Assembly (NCBI GenBank): GCA_003453835.1
Contig: DMMN01000174.1
Coordinates: 21,965-34,294 of the forward strand
DNA from: Bacteroidota bacterium
GTDB lineage: Bacteria; Bacteroidota; Ignavibacteria; UBA10030
Length of the DNA: 12,330 nucleotides
Direction: 5' to 3'
Shown: piece by piece, positions 1 through 6,470 of the stretch
How positions within the stretch are numbered: position 1 is the stretch's first letter
How the letters are laid out: each line of letters starts with the position of its first letter
The notes under the pieces: model-generated
Told to the model about the DNA's origin: nothing
The model's input: only the letters and a program-made list of their open reading frames with translations
Databases searched by the model: none
Translations under genes and position numbers: made by a program

Positions 1-396
1 GGCGTGCCCGCCAAGGAAATTCGTCTCTCGGTCGAAAATATGCATCGACCCGCCTTTCCCTTTGGTCGTGCCGGTGTGCTTGCCAAGCAGTTCGGCCATG
101 ATAGCCTTCGGTGAAACACCCTTAGAAATTGCCTGACCATGGTCACGATATGCAGTAATAACGTAGTCGTCTGGGTTGATCGCTCCCTTTATGGCTCCCG
201 TCGATACGGCCTCCTGGCCGTTGTAGAGGTGGCAGAATCCCATGATCTTGCCAAGTCCATAGAGCTGGGCACATTTCTCCTCAAAACGACGGATAAGGAG
301 CATATCGTCATACCAGCCCAAGAGTGTGGAGCGGGACAAGCCCATCAGAACGGGTGAGGACTTGAGGGGGGCTACCGCCGCGACGCTACCGGTCAT
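1..396 (-). CDS. pdhA: Pyruvate dehydrogenase E1 component, alpha subunit (N-terminal part, cut by window edge)
   Basis: Reading the minus strand from ATG at 396-394 gives 132 uninterrupted codons running off the left edge. The protein shows the N-terminal half of the thiamine diphosphate fold of the E1 alpha family: LIRRFEEKC (residues 34-42), YNGQEA (58-63), AYRDHG (82-87, the YR/H element that contacts the cofactor in this family) and [10 protein letters not shown] (112-121), then FLGGH. In this family E1 alpha works with E1 beta to decarboxylate pyruvate and transfer the acetyl group to E2-bound lipoamide, in the cytoplasm. The related acetoin or branched-chain 2-oxoacid dehydrogenase alpha subunits cannot be fully excluded from this fragment. 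An in-frame GTG at 411-409 is an alternative start. Neither start has a strong Shine-Dalgarno; ATG was chosen because it precedes a normal-length N-terminus. The gene is transcribed away from the signalling cluster and appears functionally unrelated to it. Confidence 0.93.
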   Translation of the reverse strand, partial: MTGSVAAVAPLKSSPVLMGLSRSTLLGWYDDMLLIRRFEEKCAQLYGLGKIMGFCHLYNGQEAVSTGAIKGAINPDDYVITAYRDHGQAISKGVSPKAIMAELLGKHTGTTKGKGGSMHIFDRETNFLGGHA

Positions 397-456
397 ACGC
401 TTCTTGCTCACAGAATAAGAGAGTTTGTGGTGGATCAGGCCAGAAAATGCGGATCG

Positions 457-484
457 AATATACAAAGAAGTTGACCAAAATCAA
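457..484 (-). promoter_or_regulatory. Putative sigma-70-type promoter for pdhA
   Basis: On the minus strand there is a -35-like TTGATT (484-479) and a -10-like TATATT (462-457) separated by 16 bp. This matches the consensus at 4/6 and 5/6 positions. Transcription would start near 450, about 40-55 nt upstream of the candidate pdhA starts. Inferred from pattern only. Confidence 0.4.
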
Positions 485-1138
485 AAATGACTATGTTGGG
501 AAGCGACGAACATCGAAAGTCGGCGCCCGCGCACACAAACGCATTTGACACAAAAGTTCAACTGCAAACTCGAGTGGGAGTCCTTCGAGCTTCGACACGG
601 CGCTGATAAGTGGACTACCTGCGATCGTCTGAAAATTCAATGAAGAGACCTGAAATGTAAAACGGCGATAGTTTGTGACTCTCAGTCTCAACTCGCTGTC
701 GCCAATTGCGGAGTCACCGTGCGGCGTGAAAGCAGTGACTCGCTTTCCTGATCCTCCAACCGTATTCGCAGAAGAAGAGCCATCATCAAATCGTTCCCGC
801 CGTGGACAAGATCTGACGAGGAGACTCAGACTACCGAGAGCAAAAGCCTTGCTCCCCTTGCATTGCTGGTTTCATTTCCCTACTATTAGCACGGGTTAGT
901 TGGCCTTCCTTCTCTCTGCTGAAATCACCTTGTCGAGCGGAGAGCTCGTTCGTTCCACCAACCTTGAACTTAACTCGCTGACTCCGAGTACCTCGTTCGG
1001 TTTGTCATCAGAAGAGGGGAAAAGGAGATCGCTTGTTCTTTGCTCATTCCTAATCTGGGAATTGTTATCGATACGACTTGAGGGGATTGTTGGCGAACCA
1101 CTTGGTCATTGCTCAAACACTATAGGTAGAAGAACATT
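485..1138. other. Long divergent spacer without a supportable gene
   Basis: About 650 bp separate pdhA (minus) from the propeller kinase (plus). Several short frames are open on both strands, including a minus-strand frame open from about 858 to 491 and plus-strand frames at 675-899 and 900-1199. None has a good ribosome binding site, and I recognise no protein family in their translations. The plus-strand frame at 900 also runs into the kinase gene. I see no tRNA, rRNA or CRISPR structure. The stretch holds short inverted and direct copies of GTGACTC (675-741) and presumably the promoter of the kinase operon, which I cannot place securely. It could be a decayed gene or a non-coding RNA region. 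Confidence 0.5.
675..741. repeat. Three alternating copies of a 7-bp motif (GTGACTC / GAGTCAC)
   Basis: GTGACTC occurs at 675-681, its exact reverse complement GAGTCAC at 711-717, and GTGACTC again at 735-741. The middle copy could pair with either flanking copy, giving two mutually exclusive hairpins. Seven-base motifs recur by chance, so only the tight clustering and alternating orientation are notable. No function is assigned. Confidence 0.35.
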
Positions 1139-4100
1139 ATGTCAGATAGCAATCGCGACTTTTCAATCAGCAAGAGTCTCTCTCGAGGGGTCGTCCTGAT
1201 CCACGCGGCCCTGCTTTGCGTTTCGCTCACCGTATGGTCGCAGCCCAAAAAATCCATCAAGCAGTACGTTCATGAAATCTGGACGACGGCAAACGGATTG
1301 CCTCAAAACTCCGCTTCCGAAATCGTCCAGACGAGGGACGGGTATTTGTGGTTTGCAACCCAAGAAGGGCTCGCGCGATTTGACGGCGTGCGGTTCACAG
1401 TCTTCGATCGGGCAAACACCGAGGCGCTGAAGCACTCATGGATCGTGCGCATGCTCGAAGACGGTGAGGCTGGCCTCTGGATTCGACCGGTCGGTTTCGC
1501 TCCGGGTCTGGCCCGCTACAAGGACGGGGAATTCAAGGCGTACACCGCAGCGGATGGTCTTCCGAGCAACCGTGTAATTTCATGGGGTGTCGCCAACAAC
1601 GGCTCAATGTGGTTCACGACCGACCGTGGCCTGGGTCACTACAAGAATGGGTCGTTCACCAACTACTCGACCAAAGACGGACTTCCTAGCGACACGGTCT
1701 ACGCGGTAACACCAGACCGCCAGGGTCGAACTTGGATCAGTACTCTTCGCGGCTTGGCACTATTTGCCGGAGGCAAATTCACAACCTTTCGGGCGGCGGA
1801 AGGATTCCCGGACACGCTGACAATCAGAATCAACGATACTCATACCGGGTACGAAGATTCCAAAGGGAGGGTCTGGTTCGTCACCCGAAGCCGCCTCTAC
1901 GTGTACGCGAACGGGTCATTCACTTCATATACGACCAAGGACGGAATCTCAAGTTCGACCGTGAATTGGATCCACGAGGATCGAACAGGGGTCATTTGGT
2001 TTGCGACTCAGAAAGGCCTCGTCCGCTTTGAGAATGGGAGATTCAAATCGTACGAAGCTTCCGCGAATCGAAATGAGAACTTTGTTTTTGAGATTCGTGA
2101 AGACCACGAGGGGAGTCTCTGGCTGGCCACGGGCCAGGGCATCAAACGATTCGCGAACGGTACTTTCGAGCACTACACAAAGAGTGACGGACTCACGGAC
2201 AACAGCGTTCAGCGAGTTTTCATCGACAAAGAACAGAGCATTTGGGTCAGCACATTCGGAGGAGGAGTCGATCGGTTCCGCGATGGCAAGTTCATCACCT
2301 ATTCTCAGCGGACGGGATTGAGTTACGACAATATCCAGCCGGTTATCGAAGACACGAAGGGGGATCTTTGGGTCGGAACCTCTGATGGGGGTGTCAATCG
2401 GATTCGGGGTGGATCGATTCGGGTCTACGATACGAGGAATGGGCTTCCAAGCAATACTATTCAGACCCTGGGAGAAGACAAGCATGGGGGAGTCTGGATC
2501 GGAACAAACAGAGGAGCAGTTCGGATCGTGGGGGAGACCCTCACGAAATTCACAACAAAGAACGGCCTTCCTCTGGATGGCATCAATGCATCTCTCCAAT
2601 TGAAATCGGGATCGTTTCTTGTCGCTTGCTTCAATCAGGTCATGAAGTACGAGAATGGGTCGTTTTCGTACTTCATTCCAAAAGACAGCTTACAAGGAGC
2701 CATTAGCTGGCTGGCGGAGGATTCGAAGGGAAATGTGTGGATCGGAACCTTCCAGCAGTCTTACAGATGGGAGAAGGGGATTCTCAAGAATATTTCAAGG
2801 GAACTGAATCTTACCGGCCGCTTTGAGAGTTTTTATGAGGATGGTGAAGGGGTTATCTGGCTTGGAGTCTCGAATACCGGTCTTCATCGATATAAGGATG
2901 GCAAGTACGATGTCATCACGCCCAGGCAAGGTTTGTTCGATTACACTGCGTTCACCATCCTCGAGGATCAATTTGGTTACCTCTGGATGTCGTGCAACAA
3001 AGGGGTGTATCGCGTAGCAAAGCAACAACTGAACGATGTTGCCGACGGCAAGTCAAGTTCCGTCGTATGCACGGTCTACGGCGAAGCAGACGGGATGGAA
3101 AGCAGGGAATGCAACGGAGGCTTCTTTCCCACCGGTTGGAAAAGGAAAGATGGAAGGATATGCTTTTCGACTGTGAAGGGTGTCGCGCTCGTCAATCCGG
3201 CAGACATCAAGCTTAATCCCATTCCTCCTCCGGTCGTGGTGGAGCGTTTTGTTGTGGAAGGTTCAGCACAAGCGACCAGTGGTCGGGTGATCGTCCCTCC
3301 GGGGAAAGACCGGTTCGAGTTTCACTATGCGGGGCTTTCTTTCATCGGAGGAAGCAAGGTACGTTACAAGTATAAATTGGATGGGCTGGACAAGGAGTGG
3401 GTGGATGTAGGGACTCGCCGCGACGCGTATTTCACAAACCTTTCCCCTGGAGAATACACCTTCAAGGTGGCGGCCGCGAACAGCGACGGAATCTGGAACG
3501 AGACCGGCGCATCCCTCAGTTTCGAATTGCGTCCGTTCTTCTATCAGACCTCCTGGTTTCTTGCGCTCGGAATCCTGGCGTTCCTCACGACGGGACCGTC
3601 GATCTTCTACCTTAGAACACGGGCGCTGAAGCGGAGGAGTGAGGAACTTGAGTCGCTCGTCAACCGTCGGACACGAGAGCTTCAACAAACACTCGATCAC
3701 CTCAAGGAAACCCAGAACCAGTTGGTCCTCTCCGAGAAGATGGCCTCTCTTGGGCAACTGACCGCAGGCATCGCCCACGAAATCAAGAATCCGCTTAATT
3801 TCATCACCAATTTTGCGGTGTTGTCTCAAGACCTTACGAAGGAGCTCCGAGAAGAACTTGCCCACGAGAAGAAGCTCGTCGACGAACGGCGGGCGGCCGA
3901 GATCCAGGAGATTCTGGACAATCTTGAGCAGAACGTCACCAAGATCAACGATCATGGCAAGCGTGCCGACAGCATCGTCCGGGGGATGTTGCTTCACTCT
4001 CGAGGCAAACCGGGAGAACGGCAGGAAACCGATTTGAACGCGTTGCTTGCCGAATACACAAACCTTGCCTATCACGGCATGCGGGCGCAGGATCAATCGT

Positions 4101-4534
4101 TTAACATCAAGATTGAAACCGATTTTGATCCTTCCATCGGATCCGTCAGCATCGTGCCTCAGGACCTGAGCCGGGCGTTCTTGAACATCGTCAACAACGC
4201 GTGCTATTCCGCAAATGACAAACGAAAATCGGCCAGGGATGGGTTCAGTCCTATGGTGCGCGTGAGCGCCAAGAACAGTGGCGACGAAGTAGAAATCCGC
4301 ATTCGTGATAACGGAAATGGAATCCCCCAAGAGGTTCGGGACAGAATCTTCAATCCCTTTTTCACGACAAAGCCTGCCGGTGCGGGAACGGGATTGGGTC
4401 TCTCGCTGACGTACGACATCATCGTGCAAGAGCACAAGGGGGAGATCAAGGTCGATACGAAGGAGGGGGAGTTTGCAGAATTCATCATCACCATTCCGAA
4501 GCACGCGCAGACGAATGGAGGGGTACAACGATGA
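1139..4534 (+). CDS. Two-component regulator propeller sensor histidine kinase
   Basis: A 1131-aa membrane sensor kinase. An N-terminal hydrophobic segment (about 17-34, ending VWSQ) looks like a signal peptide. Residues about 40-640 contain some 14 repeats of the Reg_prop type, each with a (L/I/V)W(F/I/V)xT core and often a preceding DGLP or DGL turn, enough for two seven-bladed beta-propellers outside the cytoplasmic membrane. A Y_Y_Y domain follows (about 720-795), then one membrane span (about 800-826), a coiled-coil linker and the kinase. His880 in IAHEIKNP is the predicted phosphorylation site. The ATPase has the N box (Asn1020), G1 (DNGNG from Asp1057) and G2 (GTGLGLS). Unlike the hybrid kinases of Bacteroides, it carries no receiver or AraC-type output; a separate receiver gene overlaps its stop by 4 nt. 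The ligand is unknown. Start ATG 1139 has only a weak upstream AGAAGAA and gives a sensible signal peptide. Confidence 0.93.
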   Translation: MSDSNRDFSISKSLSRGVVLIHAALLCVSLTVWSQPKKSIKQYVHEIWTTANGLPQNSASEIVQTRDGYLWFATQEGLARFDGVRFTVFDRANTEALKHSWIVRMLEDGEAGLWIRPVGFAPGLARYKDGEFKAYTAADGLPSNRVISWGVANNGSMWFTTDRGLGHYKNGSFTNYSTKDGLPSDTVYAVTPDRQGRTWISTLRGLALFAGGKFTTFRAAEGFPDTLTIRINDTHTGYEDSKGRVWFVTRSRLYVYANGSFTSYTTKDGISSSTVNWIHEDRTGVIWFATQKGLVRFENGRFKSYEASANRNENFVFEIREDHEGSLWLATGQGIKRFANGTFEHYTKSDGLTDNSVQRVFIDKEQSIWVSTFGGGVDRFRDGKFITYSQRTGLSYDNIQPVIEDTKGDLWVGTSDGGVNRIRGGSIRVYDTRNGLPSNTIQTLGEDKHGGVWIGTNRGAVRIVGETLTKFTTKNGLPLDGINASLQLKSGSFLVACFNQVMKYENGSFSYFIPKDSLQGAISWLAEDSKGNVWIGTFQQSYRWEKGILKNISRELNLTGRFESFYEDGEGVIWLGVSNTGLHRYKDGKYDVITPRQGLFDYTAFTILEDQFGYLWMSCNKGVYRVAKQQLNDVADGKSSSVVCTVYGEADGMESRECNGGFFPTGWKRKDGRICFSTVKGVALVNPADIKLNPIPPPVVVERFVVEGSAQATSGRVIVPPGKDRFEFHYAGLSFIGGSKVRYKYKLDGLDKEWVDVGTRRDAYFTNLSPGEYTFKVAAANSDGIWNETGASLSFELRPFFYQTSWFLALGILAFLTTGPSIFYLRTRALKRRSEELESLVNRRTRELQQTLDHLKETQNQLVLSEKMASLGQLTAGIAHEIKNPLNFITNFAVLSQDLTKELREELAHEKKLVDERRAAEIQEILDNLEQNVTKINDHGKRADSIVRGMLLHSRGKPGERQETDLNALLAEYTNLAYHGMRAQDQSFNIKIETDFDPSIGSVSIVPQDLSRAFLNIVNNACYSANDKRKSARDGFSPMVRVSAKNSGDEVEIRIRDNGNGIPQEVRDRIFNPFFTTKPAGAGTGLGLSLTYDIIVQEHKGEIKVDTKEGEFAEFIITIPKHAQTNGGVQR

Positions 4535-4902
4535 AAGTCATGATTGTCGATGATGAAAAGGATGTCGAGATCCTGTTTCGTCAACAGTTTCGAAGAGAGA
4601 TCAAGACCGGACAGATCGAGTTGTGTTATGCCTTTTCGGGTCAGGAGGCGCTCGAGTATCTGAACGGCAGCCAACCACCCGATGTGATCTGCATCCTCTC
4701 GGATATTAATATGCCTGGCATGACGGGACTTGAATTGCTGAAGATCGTCAAGACGAACTATCCGAATATCCGGGTTTCGATGATCACCGCGTACGGTGAC
4801 GACTACAACTATCGAGCGGCCATGAGCACGGGGGCCGAGCACTATTTCACGAAGCCCATCGACTTTAGCCGAGTAAAGAAAGAGATCTTCAACTTCTCAT
4901 AA
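4531..4902 (+). CDS. Single-domain response regulator (CheY-like receiver)
   Basis: A 123-aa protein made only of a receiver domain. The acidic pair Asp7-Asp8, the phospho-acceptor Asp58 (in LSDINMPG), Thr86 and Lys108 (in FTKP) are all present, so it should accept phosphate. It has no DNA-binding or enzymatic output and must act by protein contact or as a phosphorelay intermediate. Its ATG overlaps the kinase stop (ATGA at 4531-4534), and GGAGGGG lies just upstream inside the kinase gene. This implies translational coupling and makes the propeller kinase its likely partner. Its sequence resembles the receiver of the next gene (shared FRxQI/FRxEI helix and SDINMP), which suggests local duplication. 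Confidence 0.92.
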   Translation: MKVMIVDDEKDVEILFRQQFRREIKTGQIELCYAFSGQEALEYLNGSQPPDVICILSDINMPGMTGLELLKIVKTNYPNIRVSMITAYGDDYNYRAAMSTGAEHYFTKPIDFSRVKKEIFNFS

Positions 4903-4940
4903 CATGTGAGCGCTCAGGATGCAGGAAAAAGGAAAACGAT

Positions 4941-6116
4941 ATGTCCCATAAGATTCTGGTGGTTGATGATGAACCGGATTTAGAGCTGTTGATCAAACAG
5001 AAGTTCCGGAAGCAGATTCGTGATAATGAGCTTCAGTTCGTGTTTGCCCAGAACGGAGTGCAGGCTCTGGAGAAGATTCGGCAGCATGACGACATCACCG
5101 TCGTGCTTTCAGATATCAACATGCCCGAGATGGACGGGCTGACATTGCTCCAGAAGCTCCACGAACTGAACAATCCCGTTCTGAAATCGGTCATCGTCTC
5201 CGCCTACGGCGATATCGATAATATCCGCACTGCCATGAACAGGGGAGCGTTCGACTTTCTGACGAAACCGATCGACTTCAACGATCTCGATATCACGGTC
5301 AAGAAAACGATGCAGCACCTCGAAGTGCTCAAGGATGCTCTCCGGTCTCATGACGAGCTTGTGGCCGTGCAACGAGACTTGAGCACGGCAACCCGCATTC
5401 AGCAGTCACTCCTTCCGCGCACGTTCCCACCGTTTCCTGATCGCCCGGAGGTCGACATCTACGCGGAGATGTTGACCGCGAAGGAGGTCGGCGGAGACTT
5501 CTACGATTTCTACTATATTGATGAAGACCGACTCGCGTTCGTCATCGGCGATGTCTCTGGAAAGGGGATCCCCGCTGCCATCTATATGGCTGTTTGTCGT
5601 ACGCTCTTAAAAGCGATCGCACATCAAATCGTGCATCCGGGGGAGGTGCTTCGTAAAACGAATACACTTCTCATCCCGGATAGTGAAGACGCCACTTTCG
5701 TCACGGTGTTCTACGGCGTCATCAACATACACTCCGGAGAGATGCAGTACAGCAACGGTGGTCATTGTTCGCCTTACATCGTGAGAGCCTCCGGTCAAGT
5801 GGAGCAACTCCCCCTCACGGACGGCTTCATTCTTGGAAAGATTGATCATCTGGATTACGACGCAAAGAAAGCGCACTTAGAACAAGGGGACACTCTCTTT
5901 CTCTACACCGATGGAGTGATTGAAGCGATGGACTCGGACTCGAATCTGTACGAAGAAGACCGGCTATGGACGTATCTTCAGGCGACGAACGGATCTTCGA
6001 TTCAAGACATCGTGAAAGGGAGCATTGCTGATCTCAAGAGATTTGCCGGCGACGCGCAGCAGTCGGATGACATTACCGTGCTCACTCTGCGCTATGCTGG
6101 CGTGAACGGCTCTTAG
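4941..6116 (+). CDS. Response regulator with PP2C/SpoIIE-type serine/threonine phosphatase output
   Basis: A 391-aa cytoplasmic protein. Residues 1-125 form a receiver (Asp9-Asp10, phospho-acceptor Asp58, Thr-like position in VSAYG, Lys in LTKPID). A helical, probably coiled-coil linker spans about 125-170 and ends in the RIQQSLLP signature typical of RsbU/SpoIIE phosphatases. The catalytic domain (about 175-388) keeps the metal-binding acidic residues: GGDFYDF (near 184), IGDVSGKGIPAA, YTDGVIEA and SDDITVLTL. Known relatives dephosphorylate anti-sigma-factor antagonists (STAS proteins) in partner-switching pathways, so that is the likely role, but no STAS protein or anti-sigma kinase lies in the window. 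It follows the single-domain receiver by 38 nt, has a purine-rich AGGAAAAAGGA ribosome binding site, and is probably in the same operon and controlled by the same propeller kinase. Confidence 0.93.
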   Translation: MSHKILVVDDEPDLELLIKQKFRKQIRDNELQFVFAQNGVQALEKIRQHDDITVVLSDINMPEMDGLTLLQKLHELNNPVLKSVIVSAYGDIDNIRTAMNRGAFDFLTKPIDFNDLDITVKKTMQHLEVLKDALRSHDELVAVQRDLSTATRIQQSLLPRTFPPFPDRPEVDIYAEMLTAKEVGGDFYDFYYIDEDRLAFVIGDVSGKGIPAAIYMAVCRTLLKAIAHQIVHPGEVLRKTNTLLIPDSEDATFVTVFYGVINIHSGEMQYSNGGHCSPYIVRASGQVEQLPLTDGFILGKIDHLDYDAKKAHLEQGDTLFLYTDGVIEAMDSDSNLYEEDRLWTYLQATNGSSIQDIVKGSIADLKRFAGDAQQSDDITVLTLRYAGVNGS

Positions 6117-6129
6117 AAGTCCATTTGAG

Positions 6130-6141
6130 TTGTCATGACAA
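6130..6141. repeat. 12-bp perfect palindrome TTGTCATGACAA
   Basis: TTGTCATGACAA is its own reverse complement and lies 14 nt after the phosphatase stop codon. It could be an operator for a dimeric regulator. It lacks a T-run, so it is not a convincing terminator. Function unknown. Confidence 0.35.
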
Positions 6142-6395
6142 GAAGTGAAGGGCTTGGCTCTCGTGCCTGTGCCCGTTGCCCTGAAAGATTGGTGGTCGCG
6201 AATCAGAGCCGTTGCCTGGTTCTTGGCCACTCATGCCAGCGACGCCCCCCAGGTTGTCCCAGTCCTTACCCAGGCTTCTTTCCCACTACTGATAACAAGC
6301 TGTCAAGAAAAGCCATTTTTGAGAACTCTCCGGTTTCTCCCTCCTCGACGAACATAGATTAGTCCGGCTCCAAGCGGCATGCCATTGCTTTTCGG

Positions 6396-6411
6396 TGGCA
6401 CGCCCGTTGCT
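6396..6411 (+). promoter_or_regulatory. Sigma-54 (RpoN) -24/-12 promoter ahead of the kinase-activator operon
   Basis: TGGCACG (6396-6402), a 4-nt spacer and TTGCT (6407-6411) match the sigma-54 consensus TGGCACG-N4-TTGCW at every position. The invariant GG (6397-6398) and GC (6409-6410) are exactly 12 bp apart. The start site would fall near 6421-6423, about 49 nt upstream of the ATG at 6471. The operon behind it encodes a sigma-54 activator, so autoregulation is likely (inference). Confidence 0.82.
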
Positions 6412-6470
6412 GGCAATGCAAAGAACCCCCGATGTTGGTGCGCACCTTGATTCATTTCGATCTGGTCGCC

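Larger units (their letters stand above)
6117..6470 (+). other. Spacer between the two signalling operons, with regulatory sites
   Basis: No coding sequence is supported here. Short open frames at 6135-6362 lack ribosome binding sites and family resemblance. The stretch holds a 12-bp perfect palindrome just after the phosphatase gene (6130-6141) and a near-perfect sigma-54 promoter (6396-6411). I see no strong intrinsic terminator for the upstream operon. A loose GGCTT...AAGCC pairing around 6273-6313 followed by ATTTTTG is the only weak candidate. Confidence 0.6.

Noticed and set aside
1949..2599. 216-codon minus-strand open frame opposite the propeller repeats
   Set aside because: Its repeating composition mirrors the sense-strand repeats, as expected for a shadow frame.
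3263..4528. 421-codon open frame on the minus strand opposite the propeller kinase ATPase region
   Set aside because: It lies entirely antisense to a domain with clear kinase motifs, has no recognisable family and no own ribosome binding site; it is a codon-bias shadow.
6135..6362. Small plus-strand open frames in the spacer after the phosphatase gene
   Set aside because: No ribosome binding site, no family resemblance and low-complexity, cysteine- and proline-rich translation in the first frame.
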